In this document: positions 17,334-26,800 of the stretch, piece by piece
Layout of the letters: each line of letters begins with the position of its first letter
How positions within the stretch are numbered: the first letter of the stretch is position 1
Assembly (NCBI GenBank): GCA_902800625.1
Contig: CADCFG010000018.1
Location: 1-64,000 of the forward strand
Direction: 5' to 3'
Source: an uncultured Eubacteriales bacterium
GTDB taxonomy: Bacteria; Bacillota; Clostridia; Christensenellales; Aristaeellaceae
DNA: 64,000 nucleotides
Program-made: the position numbers and the translations under genes
The notes under the pieces: model-generated
What the model saw: only the letters and a program-made list of their open reading frames with translations
Databases searched by the model: none
Told to the model about the DNA's origin: nothing

Positions 17334-18350
17334 ATGAAGAAGATTCTTGCTATGCTGCTTGTCGCGATGCTCGCTCTGAGCTGCGTCGCCGCTCTGGCTG
17401 AGGGTGAACTGGTTGGCGTTTCCATGCCCACCAAGGACCTGCAGCGTTGGAACCAGGACGGCGCCTACATGGAAGAGAAGCTGAAGGAAGCCGGCTATGA
17501 GGTCGAGCTGCAGTTCGCCTCCAACGACGTTCCCACCCAGCTGAACGTCGTCGTTATCGCCGCCATCGAAGGCTCCTCCCTGGGCACCGCCCTGGACAAG
17601 GCTGCTGAGAAGGGCGTCAAGGTCATCGCTTATGACCGCCTGCTGATGGACAACGGCAACGTTGACTACTATGCCACCTTCGACAACTACAAGGTCGGCA
17701 CCGTGCAGGGCACCTACATCAAGGATCAGCTGGATCTGGACAACGCCGAAGGCCCGTTCGTGATGGAGATCACCGCTGGCGACCCCGGCGACAACAATGC
17801 CCGTTACTTCTATCAGGGCGCCATGGACGTGCTGAAGCCCTTCATCGACGACGGCAAGATCGTCGTGACCTCCGGCCAGACCGAGTTTGACCAGGTTGCT
17901 ACCCCCACCTGGAAGACCGACGTCGCCCAGAAGCGCGCCGAGGATATCCTGACCGCCAACTATGCCAATGGCGAGCAGATCGACGCCTGGCTGTGCTCCA
18001 ACGACTCCACCGCCCTGGGCGTGACCAACGCTCTGGAAGCCAACTACGGCGGTGAGAACTGGCCCATCATCACCGGTCAGGACTGCGACATCGCCAACAC
18101 CAAGAACATGATCGCCGGCAAGCAGAGCATGTCCGTGTTCAAGGATACCCGTACTCTGGCTGCTCAGGTCGTGAAGATGGTCGGCCAGATCCTGTCCGGC
18201 GAAGAGGTGGACGTGAACGACGAGGAGACCTATGACAACAACGTGAAGGTCGTTCCCTCCTTCCTGTGCGATCCCGTGTTCGCGGATGCCAACAACTACA
18301 AGGAGATCCTGATCGACTCCGGCTACTACACCGAGGACGATCTGAAGTAA
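17334..18350 (+). CDS. chvE: Multiple-monosaccharide ABC transporter substrate-binding protein (ChvE-like)
   Basis: 338 residues. Hydrophobic signal 1-22; LALSC gives a possible lipobox at Cys17 and ALAEG a possible signal peptidase I site, so the anchor type is unclear. The mature part is a type I periplasmic-binding fold. VGVSMPTKDLQRWNQDG at the N-terminus, the aromatic and Asp/Asn residues in DQVATPTWKTD and WLCSNDSTALGV, and ITGQDCD in the hinge region match ChvE/MmsE-type proteins that bind several aldoses. The codon mix (many GCT, GGT, GTT) is less GC-biased than its neighbours, as in highly expressed genes. It is first in an operon with the ATPase and two permeases. Confidence 0.9.
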   Translation: MKKILAMLLVAMLALSCVAALAEGELVGVSMPTKDLQRWNQDGAYMEEKLKEAGYEVELQFASNDVPTQLNVVVIAAIEGSSLGTALDKAAEKGVKVIAYDRLLMDNGNVDYYATFDNYKVGTVQGTYIKDQLDLDNAEGPFVMEITAGDPGDNNARYFYQGAMDVLKPFIDDGKIVVTSGQTEFDQVATPTWKTDVAQKRAEDILTANYANGEQIDAWLCSNDSTALGVTNALEANYGGENWPIITGQDCDIANTKNMIAGKQSMSVFKDTRTLAAQVVKMVGQILSGEEVDVNDEETYDNNVKVVPSFLCDPVFADANNYKEILIDSGYYTEDDLK

Positions 18351-18421
18351 TCCTGTCCCGCCTGCATCATTTAAGGTATTGGCAAAAGGCGAGCGATCGC
18401 CAATGAGTTGGAGGAAGAACC

Positions 18422-19966
18422 ATGGCAAAGATTTTGCTGGAAATGAAGAACATTACCAAGACCTTCCCCGGTGTGAAGGCCCTGGACAATGTCAACCTCC
18501 AGGTGGAAGAAGGCGAGATCCATGCGCTGGTGGGCGAAAACGGCGCGGGCAAGTCCACGCTGATGAACGTGCTCAGCGGCATCTATCCTTATGGCACCTA
18601 TGAGGGCGATATCGTCTATAACGGGCAGGTCTGCAAGTTCTCGAACATCAAGGATTCGGAGAAGCTGGGCATCGTCATCATCCACCAGGAGCTGGCGCTG
18701 GTCCCGGAGATGACCATCGGCGAAAACATGTATCTGGGCAATGAGCGCGGCAGCAAGTTCGCCATTGACTGGAACACCACCTATGCCGAGGCGGACAAGT
18801 ACCTGCGCATGGTGAACCTGGAGGAGAGCAGCAAGGTGCAGGTCAAGACCATCGGCACCGGCAAGCAGCAGCTGGTGGAAATCGCCAAGGCTTTGGCCAA
18901 GAATGCCAAGCTGCTGATTCTGGACGAGCCCACCTCGTCCCTGAACGAAGAGGATTCCCGCGCGCTGCTGGACCTGATGCTGGGCTTCAAGAAGCAGGGC
19001 ATGACGATGATCATCATCTCCCACAAGCTCAACGAGGTCGCCTACGTCGCGGACAAGATAACCGTCATCCGCGACGGCACCACCATCGAGACCATCGACA
19101 ACCATGGCACCGAACCTGTCAGCGAGGAGCGCATCATCAAGGGCATGGTCGGCCGCGAGATGACCAACCGCTTCCCGGCGCGCGAGGGCGTGCAGATCGG
19201 CGACGTGATGATGGAGGTGGACCATTGGACGGTGCACCATCCGCTGTATCCCGAGCGCAAGGTGGTGGACGACGTGTCCATGTATGTGCGCAAGGGCGAG
19301 GTCGTGGGCATCTACGGCCTGATGGGCGCCGGCCGCACGGAGCTGGCCATGTCCATCTTCGGCCAGAGCTATGGCACGAACTTCTCCGGCGAGCTGAAGA
19401 TCGACGGAAAGCCCGTGAAGATGAAGAAGAGTGTCACCGACGCCATCAAGCACAAGATCGCCTATGTCACCGAGGACCGCAAGGGCAACGGCCTGATCCT
19501 CAGCCAGTCCATCAAGGTGAACACGTCCCTGGCCAACCTTTCCAGCCTGGCCAGCGGCGGCGTAATCGACCAGGACAAGGAATACGCCGTGGCCGAGGAA
19601 TACCGCGACAAGCTGAAGACCAAGACCCCCACGGTGGAGCAGCTGGTGGGCAACCTCTCCGGCGGCAACCAGCAGAAGGTGCTGCTGGCCAAGTGGATGT
19701 TCGCCGAGCCGGACATCATGCTGCTGGACGAACCGACCCGAGGCATCGACGTGGGCGCGAAGTATGAGATCTACTGCATCATCAACGACCTGGCCGCCGC
19801 GGGCAAGTCCGTGGTCATGATCTCCTCCGAACTTCCGGAGGTGCTGGGCATGAGCGACCGGATCTACATCATGAACGAGGGCAAGATGGTCGGCGAGATG
19901 AAGGCGGAGGAAGCCACCCAGGAAAACATCATGGCGCTGATCCTCCAGTCGGGAAGGGGTGCATGA
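18422..19966 (+). CDS. mmsA: Multiple-monosaccharide ABC transporter ATP-binding protein
   Basis: 514 residues, a double ATPase of the RbsA/GguA type. The first domain has Walker [10 protein letters not shown], a weak signature [14 protein letters not shown] and Walker [11 protein letters not shown]. The second has a degenerate Walker [10 protein letters not shown], signature [13 protein letters not shown] and Walker [12 protein letters not shown]. The degenerate second P-loop is normal for this family. It powers sugar import through the two permeases that follow. It starts after GGAGGAAG and overlaps the next gene by four bases (ATGA). Confidence 0.95.
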   Translation: MAKILLEMKNITKTFPGVKALDNVNLQVEEGEIHALVGENGAGKSTLMNVLSGIYPYGTYEGDIVYNGQVCKFSNIKDSEKLGIVIIHQELALVPEMTIGENMYLGNERGSKFAIDWNTTYAEADKYLRMVNLEESSKVQVKTIGTGKQQLVEIAKALAKNAKLLILDEPTSSLNEEDSRALLDLMLGFKKQGMTMIIISHKLNEVAYVADKITVIRDGTTIETIDNHGTEPVSEERIIKGMVGREMTNRFPAREGVQIGDVMMEVDHWTVHHPLYPERKVVDDVSMYVRKGEVVGIYGLMGAGRTELAMSIFGQSYGTNFSGELKIDGKPVKMKKSVTDAIKHKIAYVTEDRKGNGLILSQSIKVNTSLANLSSLASGGVIDQDKEYAVAEEYRDKLKTKTPTVEQLVGNLSGGNQQKVLLAKWMFAEPDIMLLDEPTRGIDVGAKYEIYCIINDLAAAGKSVVMISSELPEVLGMSDRIYIMNEGKMVGEMKAEEATQENIMALILQSGRGA

Positions 19967-21156
19967 CGATGAGTGAAAGCAGAATGAGCGTTGGCGCTTT
20001 CTTCCGGAAATATACCATGGTCATCGCCCTGGTGGTCGTGGTGATCTTCTTTGCCATCGCCACCAAGGGCGGTTCGCTGTTGCCCGGAAGCATCAACAAC
20101 CTGATCTCCCAGAACGGCTATGTGTTCGTGCTGGCGGCCGGCATGCTGCTGTGCATACTGACCGGCGGCAACATCGACCTGTCCGTCGGCTCGGTGGTCT
20201 GCTTTACAGCCGCCATCGGCTGCGTGATGATGGACAGGGGCATGAATATGTGGCTGGCGGTGCTGGCCATGCTGGCCATCGGCCTGGCCATCGGCGCCTT
20301 CCAGGGCTTCTGGATCGCCAAGGTGCGCGTGCCGGCGTTCATTGCCACCCTGTCCGGCATGTACGCCTTCCGCGGCCTCAGCAACGTGGTGCTGCAGGGC
20401 TATCGCGTCGATATCAGCAACGAACAGTTCCTGTTCCTGTTCGGCGGCGGCAGGGATTGCTACATCCCCGACTTCATCCGCCGGATCATGGGCACGGAGG
20501 GCAAGCCGAACCTGACCTGCCTGGCCATTGGCGTCATCGCCGTGCTGATCTATATCGCGATGACCGCGCGCAGGATCCACGTTCAGAAAAAGCTGAACAT
20601 CCACCAGTCCGTGCTGGGCCAGGTCCTCACCACGGCCGCGATCAGCGCGGTTGTGCTGTTCATCACCTGGCAGATGGCCAGCTTCCGCGGCATCCCCACG
20701 GTGCTGATCTGGATCGCCCTGGTGCTGGGCATCTATCAGTATGTCACCACCAAGACCGCCATGGGCCGCCACCTGTACGCGGTGGGCGGCAACGAGAAGG
20801 CCACGGCCCTCTCCGGCGTCAAGACCCGCAACGTCTATTGGTTCGCCTATGCCAACATCGGCCTGCTGGCCGGCCTGGCGGGCGTTCTGACCGCGGCCCG
20901 CGCCAAGGGCATCGACCCCACCTATGGCGAGGGCTATGAAATGGACGCCATCGCGTCCTGCTTCATCGGCGGCGCTTCCGCCTACGGCGGCACCGGCAAG
21001 GTGTCCGGCATGATCATCGGCGCCGTGCTGATGGGCGTCATCAACCAGGGCATGAACATGGTGGGCGTCGATTCCAACCTGCAGCGCGTGGTCAAGGGCC
21101 TGGTGCTGCTGCTGGCGGTCGTGTTCGATGTCATGTCCAAGCGCCAGAAGCGATAG
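19963..21156 (+). CDS. mmsB: Multiple-monosaccharide ABC transporter permease 1
   Basis: 397 residues of the RbsC/AraH/GguB permease family with about ten membrane segments. Landmarks are [12 protein letters not shown], the loop [16 protein letters not shown], and the C-terminal coupling region [22 protein letters not shown]. The ATG overlaps the stop of mmsA, and a second in-frame ATG follows two codons later. The family loop between segments 5 and 6 is long here, as in other MmsB/GguB proteins. Confidence 0.92.
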   Translation: MTMSESRMSVGAFFRKYTMVIALVVVVIFFAIATKGGSLLPGSINNLISQNGYVFVLAAGMLLCILTGGNIDLSVGSVVCFTAAIGCVMMDRGMNMWLAVLAMLAIGLAIGAFQGFWIAKVRVPAFIATLSGMYAFRGLSNVVLQGYRVDISNEQFLFLFGGGRDCYIPDFIRRIMGTEGKPNLTCLAIGVIAVLIYIAMTARRIHVQKKLNIHQSVLGQVLTTAAISAVVLFITWQMASFRGIPTVLIWIALVLGIYQYVTTKTAMGRHLYAVGGNEKATALSGVKTRNVYWFAYANIGLLAGLAGVLTAARAKGIDPTYGEGYEMDAIASCFIGGASAYGGTGKVSGMIIGAVLMGVINQGMNMVGVDSNLQRVVKGLVLLLAVVFDVMSKRQKR

Positions 21157-21174
21157 GAAAGGAGGATGGCAATA

Positions 21175-22374
21175 ATGGAGAATAAAGTGGTAAATCAATC
21201 CAATATCCGCAAGTCGGATCCGGTTGCCATGCTGAAAAAGAATGCCATGCTCATTATCCTGGTGCTGGTGTATCTCTTTTTCACGATCATGACCAAGGGC
21301 CGCATGTTCAAGCCGAACAGCTTTGCTGCCCTGATCAACCAGAACGCCTATGTGTACATCCTGGGCTGCGGCATGCTGATGTGCATGCTCACCGGCGGCA
21401 ACATTGACCTTTCCTGCGGCGCCTTCGTGTGCCTGCTCGGCGCGCTGGGCGGCATGATGATGGTGGTCTGGAAGTGGGGAACCGCCGTCTCCCTGGCGGC
21501 CATGCTGGCCATCGGCATCGTCTACGGCTGCGGCCTGGGCGCGCTGATCGCCTATGTGATGGTGCCGCCGTGGATCGCCACCCTGGCGGGCTACCTGGCC
21601 TTCCGTGGCCTGGGCACCTCCATCCTGGGCGTGTCCTCCACCAATTCCATTTCCTTCAAGGACAGCCCGGATTTCCTGAGCATCTTCTCCGGCACGCTGT
21701 TCAAGACCCCCGAGGGCCAGCTGAACATGCCCTGCCTGATCGTGGGCATCGTGGCCGCGGCGCTGGTCGTGGCGCTGATCTTCAAGTCCCGCGCCACCCG
21801 GCTTCGCAAGGGCTATGAGGTGGACGAGCTGGCCATGGACGTGGTCAAGAGCGTGCTGGGCGCGGCAGTCATCGTGCTGGTGATGTACAAGCTGGCGCTG
21901 TCCGGCGGCATTCCCACCGTGCTGGTCTGGGTGGCGGCGGTCGTGCTGCTGTACGCCTTTATTACCAGCAAGACCACCGTTGGCCGCCATTTCTATGTGG
22001 TGGGCGGCAACATCGAGGCGGCGCGCCTGTCCGGCGTAAACACCAAGCGGATCATGTTCCTGGCCTACCTGAACATGGCGATCCTCACTTCGATCTCCGC
22101 CATGACGGTCATCTCCCGCTTCACCGCGGCCAACGCCGACGCCGGCAAGAACTTTGAGATGGACGCCATCTCTGCCTGCGTGGTGGGCGGCGTGTCCGCC
22201 AGCGGCGGCGCCGGCACCGTGCTGGGCATGGTCATCGGCGCCACGCTGATCGGCGTGATCAACCTGGGTATGTTCCAGATCAACCTGGACGCCAACTATC
22301 AGCGCGTGGTCAAGGGCTTCGTGCTGCTGGCCGCCGTGGTGTTCGACATCGTGTCCAAGAAGCGCGATTCCTGA
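21175..22374 (+). CDS. Multiple-monosaccharide ABC transporter permease 2
   Basis: 399 residues, clearly paralogous to the preceding permease: [27 protein letters not shown] and NFEMDAISACVVGGVSASGGAG align one-to-one. ATG 21175 is chosen over the one at 21166 because AAAGGAGG (21158-21165) is then at a normal distance; the earlier ATG would touch it. Two diverged permeases with one ATPase and one binding protein suggest a heterodimeric channel, whereas many MmsAB systems use a single permease. A terminator follows. Confidence 0.9.
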   Translation: MENKVVNQSNIRKSDPVAMLKKNAMLIILVLVYLFFTIMTKGRMFKPNSFAALINQNAYVYILGCGMLMCMLTGGNIDLSCGAFVCLLGALGGMMMVVWKWGTAVSLAAMLAIGIVYGCGLGALIAYVMVPPWIATLAGYLAFRGLGTSILGVSSTNSISFKDSPDFLSIFSGTLFKTPEGQLNMPCLIVGIVAAALVVALIFKSRATRLRKGYEVDELAMDVVKSVLGAAVIVLVMYKLALSGGIPTVLVWVAAVVLLYAFITSKTTVGRHFYVVGGNIEAARLSGVNTKRIMFLAYLNMAILTSISAMTVISRFTAANADAGKNFEMDAISACVVGGVSASGGAGTVLGMVIGATLIGVINLGMFQINLDANYQRVVKGFVLLAAVVFDIVSKKRDS

Positions 22375-22397
22375 TTCGATTTCAGGCATGTTACCCC

Positions 22398-22428
22398 GTC
22401 CCTTCCCGGTTTCTTCGGGAGGGGACAT
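22398..22428 (+). terminator. Terminator of the sugar transporter operon
   Basis: 11-bp stem GTCCCTTCCCG/CGGGAGGGGAC (one G-U pair), 7-base loop, then ATTTTCTTG, 24 bases after the last stop codon. Confidence 0.8.
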
Positions 22429-22490
22429 TTTCTTGTTTCGCAGGGACATTTTCTTTTTTTCAATGTGACAAAATTGTTATTTTTTGCTAT

Positions 22491-22523
22491 GTAACCGGAT
22501 GTGTAACTGGGTTGTGCTATGAT
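22491..22523 (+). promoter_or_regulatory. Direct-repeat promoter P1 of the adhesin locus
   Basis: GTAAC (22491-22495), 7 bases, GTAAC (22503-22507), 10 bases, TATGAT (22518-22523). The same element with identical spacing is at 31605 and 41384. No recognisable -35 hexamer exists at the normal distance, so an activator binding the direct repeat is likely. The leader to ATG 22745 is about 215 bases with no gene in it. Confidence 0.7.
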
Positions 22524-22744
22524 GATAGCGTAAAAGTAGGTGAAGTAGTCGAAAACGTTTGAAACGGCGGCGAAAACCCCGAAAATATCGCAACAAGTGA
22601 CCATATCACCACACAAATTGCCTAAAGCGTCGGGGCCGCGGATTTGGGACGCGGCGAGCGGCGGGCGGCAAATGAAGAGTGATCACGTTAAACTTGCGTA
22701 AACCCGACAGGGCGTACGCAATGACTGAATCGAGGATGTAACCG

Positions 22745-23224
22745 ATGACGGATAAAGAGCTTCGCAAGCTCCGGCGGGACGACCTGCTGCAGATACTGAT
22801 CGACCAGCAGCGCCAGAACGACGAGCTGAAGGCGGCACTGGAAGAGGCCCAAAAGGCGCTGGAGGATCGGCGCATCAAGCTGAACGAGTCCGGCTCCATC
22901 GCCGAGGCGGCGCTGAGGATCAACGGCGTGTTCGAGGCCGCCCAGTCCGCTGCCGACCAGTATACCGCGCAGATGCGCGAGGAGGCCGACGAGCTGCGCG
23001 CCAGAGCCCAGGCCGACATGGATAAGGCCAAGGTCACGGCCGACGACATCGTCCACTCCGCCCGGGGCGAGGCCGAGCGCATCCTGAGAGAGGCCCGGGG
23101 CGAGGCCGAGCGCCTGAAGGCCGAGGCGGCCGGAAGGCCCGCGCCTCTGGCGCCGGAAGAGCCGGCCCAGCCGACGGAGGAGAAGCACCGCAAGGGCCTG
23201 CTGTGGAGGAACAGGAAGGCATGA
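22745..23224 (+). CDS. DivIVA-like coiled-coil protein
   Basis: 159 residues, highly charged. The opening TDKELRKLRRDDLLQIL is followed by a long heptad-rich coiled coil (about 18-130) rich in Ala, Glu, Arg and Lys, and a Pro/Glu tail ending in basic LLWRNRKA. The DivIVA/GpsB-like organisation (short N-terminal motif, long coil) suggests a cytoplasmic scaffold at curved or growing membrane sites. Its stop overlaps the start of a signal peptidase gene, and the unit runs into a giant adhesin gene, so a role in placing secretion of these surface proteins is plausible. This is inference; no domain was confirmed. Confidence 0.6.
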   Translation: MTDKELRKLRRDDLLQILIDQQRQNDELKAALEEAQKALEDRRIKLNESGSIAEAALRINGVFEAAQSAADQYTAQMREEADELRARAQADMDKAKVTADDIVHSARGEAERILREARGEAERLKAEAAGRPAPLAPEEPAQPTEEKHRKGLLWRNRKA

Positions 23225-23802
23225 AGCGAGTTCTGAACGGCAATGTCACCGTGGATCAGCTGGAGAAGGAGCTTCGGCGCGAGCGCCACAGGCGCAGCTA
23301 CCGCAGCACCCTGCTCTCCACCATCAGCGCCCTGGTGATCGTGGCGGCGGTGGCCGTGCTGGTGTCCATGTTGGCGCTGCCCGTGCTGCAGGTGGTCGGC
23401 GAATCCATGACGCCCTCCCTCTACCAGGGGGAGATCGTGGTGGCCCCCAGGGGCACCGCGTTCCAGAAGGGCGACGTCATCGCCTTTTACTACAACAACA
23501 AGATCCTGGTCAAGCGGGTCATCGCCAACGCGGGCGAGTGGGTGAACATCGACGCCGACGGCAATGTGTTCATCAACGACGTGCCCCTGGACGAGCCCTA
23601 CATTCAGGAGAAGGCCCTGGGAGACTGCAACATCACGCTGCCCTACCAGGTGCCGGACGGCAAGATCTTCGTGATGGGCGACCATCGCGCCACTTCCTCC
23701 GACAGCCGCAACACGGCGGTGGGCTGCGTGGCCCAGGAGCAGGTGGTCGGGCGCGTGGTGCTGCGGGTCTGGCCGTTGAACCGGATTGACGTCATAAGAT
23801 GA
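23221..23802 (+). CDS. lepB: Signal peptidase I
   Basis: 193 residues, with a single membrane segment at about 38-60 and a basic cytoplasmic N-terminus. Catalytic Ser62 is in VVGESMTPSL and catalytic Lys98 in ILVKRVIANAGE. The later boxes FINDVPLDEPYI and VPDGKIFVMGDHRATSSDSR complete the S26A family pattern. It cleaves exported preproteins on the outer face of the membrane. ATG 23221 overlaps the previous stop (ATGA); an upstream GTG at 23203 is less likely because the Shine-Dalgarno GGAGGA lies just after it. Its position before a giant surface protein suggests a dedicated peptidase. Confidence 0.92.
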   Translation: MKRVLNGNVTVDQLEKELRRERHRRSYRSTLLSTISALVIVAAVAVLVSMLALPVLQVVGESMTPSLYQGEIVVAPRGTAFQKGDVIAFYYNNKILVKRVIANAGEWVNIDADGNVFINDVPLDEPYIQEKALGDCNITLPYQVPDGKIFVMGDHRATSSDSRNTAVGCVAQEQVVGRVVLRVWPLNRIDVIR

Positions 23803-23858
23803 GAAAGAACGCGTAAGCTGAACAGCGACTGAAGCCGTACCAGTGAGGTAAGGAAGCC

Positions 23859-26800
23859 ATGAGGAAGACAGATCGTTCCCAGGCGGAAACCTTTGTGAAA
23901 AATCAGAGGATTCGCAAGTATCTCCGACGGGCCGTAGCGCTCTTGTCGGCTGTTGTCATACTCTTCACCGTGAATACCCTCAAGCGCAACGCCAATACGC
24001 TGGAGCGCATCGCCACCTGCGGCTACGAGGAGCACACTCACGACGAGAGCTGCTATGATGACAGCGGCGCGCTCATCTGCGACCTGGAGGAGCATGTTCA
24101 CACCGACGCCTGCTTCCAGGCGGCTCCCGTGTATGAAGAAGAGGAGCTGGATCTGGCTGACGTGACGGAGGACGACGGGGAGGAACCGGAGGACTCCGAG
24201 ACCGCGGAGGAGCCGGAAGAAGCGATCGCGGACGAGGCGGCGGCTGAAGAGCAGTCCTTCCGGCTGGAGGACGGCGCGCTGCTGAGCGAGATCGTCGAGG
24301 CGCTGAATATCGATGTGGACACGAAGCGCGTCCTCGAGGTCGGCGCGGTCGAGAACGACGAGACCCAGGTGGGCCAGATAGCCGTGGAGGCCGTGGACAG
24401 CGACTGGCGCATCAGCGCGCTGCGCCCCTTCGACGAGGCCGAGCTGGCCATCGTCACAGACGACGACATCCTGACCGTCAAGCTGGTGGCCGGCGCGCCC
24501 GTGGACGCCGAGCCGGTTGTGGAAGCCGAGGAAACCGAAGAAGCTGTCGAGTCTGCGGACGTTGAGGAGACTGGGGAGGTCGAGGAAACCGCAGAGGTCG
24601 AGGAAACCGCAGAGGTCGAGGAGACTGCGGAAGCTGAAGAAACCCCCGCCGAGGAGATCGGCGAGACCGAAATAGAAGAAGTTACTGTCGAGGAGACCGC
24701 GGACGACGGGGCCGTGGAAATCGAGGAGACCGAGGAAGCCGGGGAAGCTGCCGAGGAAGAAGCGACCGCCGAGGAGATCGGCGAGACCGAGGCTGCTGAT
24801 ACCACCGAGGCTGAAACAGTGGAGATCGCCGAGGCCGAAACCACTGAAACCGAAAATACCGAAGGCGAGACCGCCGAGACCGAAAACACCGAGGCTGACG
24901 CGGCTGAAACTGCCGAAGGCGAAAAGAACGAGACTGCCGATGCGGCGGACGTCGAAGCTGACAAGGCTGGCGCGGCCGAGGTCGCCGAGGCCGGGAATAC
25001 CGAGACCGAAAATACCGAAACCGAAGAAACCGAGGAGACCGCCGAGGCTGAAGAGGCCGACGGCGAAGAGACCCAGGATGAAGAGGCCCTCGAGGAAGCC
25101 GCCGAAGGCGAGGAGGGCGAGGAAACCGAGGAGGCCGGTGAAGGCGAAGCCGAGGACGAAGCGGCCCAGGCTGAGACCGAGCCCAGCACCCTCACCGTCA
25201 GCGTGGACCTGTCCAGCGTGGACCTGATGAGCGCCGCCAGCGTGGAGGCCGACACGGTGAAGCTGTCCGTGACCGACCTGCTCGCCGGCGAGGACGACGC
25301 CGTGCAGCTGGAGGGCGAGCTGGCCGTGGACAACGCGGCCTTCGTCGAGGTGGCCAGCATCGTGTCCTCCGACAACGTGGACGTGCAGGACGGCGTGATC
25401 ACGCTGTCCGCCGATGCCATGGAGACCGGCAGCGTCACCTTGGTCCTGGAGACCCCGGTGGAGACCGAGGCCGGGACAGAGGCCGCCGTGGAGACGGAAG
25501 CGGACGTTGAAGCCGAGACGGAGGTCGAAGCCGCCGAACCCCAGACCCAGACCCAGGTGGTCCAGATCGACCTGACCGGCTACACCGGCCGCGTCACCGA
25601 CGAGATCAACAGCGATCCCGCCGTGCAGATCGTGCCCGCCGAGGGCAACAGCCTGCCCGCCGACGCCTATGCGGCGGTGAAGCCCGGCGACGTGCCCGAG
25701 GCGCTTCTGGACGCCCAGGCCGTCGAGAGCGAGACCACTGTGCAGTCCGCCGTGGCCTATGACATCACCATCACCAACGACAACAACGACGAGATCTCCG
25801 ACACCGGCGCGGTGGAGGTCACGCTCACGCCCGGCGATCTGAACGCCCTGGCCGACGTGCCCGAGACCGCCACGGTCAACAACCTGGAGTACGAGCTTTA
25901 CCATATCCATGACGACGGCACCTGCGAGAAAGTGGAGGATGCCGTGTTCGACGTGGCCGAGGACGGCTCCGTGAACAGCGTCTTCTTCACCACCGACAGC
26001 TTCTCCACCTATGTGGTCAGGTACACCGTGGAATTCCACAACGGCACGGCAGAAATGGTGATCAACGGGGGCAGCCAGGTGCTGCTGTCCAACGTGATCA
26101 ACGAGCTGGCGCTGACCCGCGACAACGGCGAACCCTTCACTGTGGACGACGTGGTGAAGGTTGAGTTTGCTACGCCGGAGCTGTTCGACGTGGCCGAGGT
26201 CACCGGGGATGTCGTGGTGGTCAACGACATGGAATTCGTGCTGGAGACCGCTCACGATTTCCTCATCACCAGCCTGCGGCCCTTCGAAGAAGATGAGATG
26301 ATCCTCACGCTCGCCGACGGCACCGTGATCACCGTGCGGGTGACTGACGCGCAGGATCAGAATCCGTATGTGGTTCGCATCAACCTGGATGAGGCGGCCA
26401 CCGCGGAAATCACCGGGCAGGATCAAAACTATCTGTTTGTCGACGTGAATCCCAACGGAGAGCACAGATACCAGTACGTGCCCTTCACCATCACCGCCTC
26501 GGATATCGCGAGGGGCTATGCGGAGTTTGCGTTTGATGCCGCGAGCTGGAAGGATCAGAACAACGACGTAAGGGGTTATACCTTCACGGGCAACGAAACG
26601 GTCACCGTTGAGATCCTCCACTATACCGGAAATTTCAGCGAATTCAAACCAAACACCCGCAACGATTCCAATTGTGTGGCCTATGCCCCGCACAGCGCCA
26701 TCAAGAATTATATAATCGGTGATTTCAGCGCAACGCCCGCCCTGCGCTCCGAAAGCAGCTTCACTACCATTGAAGCGGACGGCCAGTATAACTATGCCTC

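Noticed and set aside
23203..23221. GTG at 23203 as the signal peptidase start
   Set aside because: It would place the Shine-Dalgarno inside the coding region; ATG 23221 has a proper site and overlaps the upstream stop in the ATGA manner seen across this locus.
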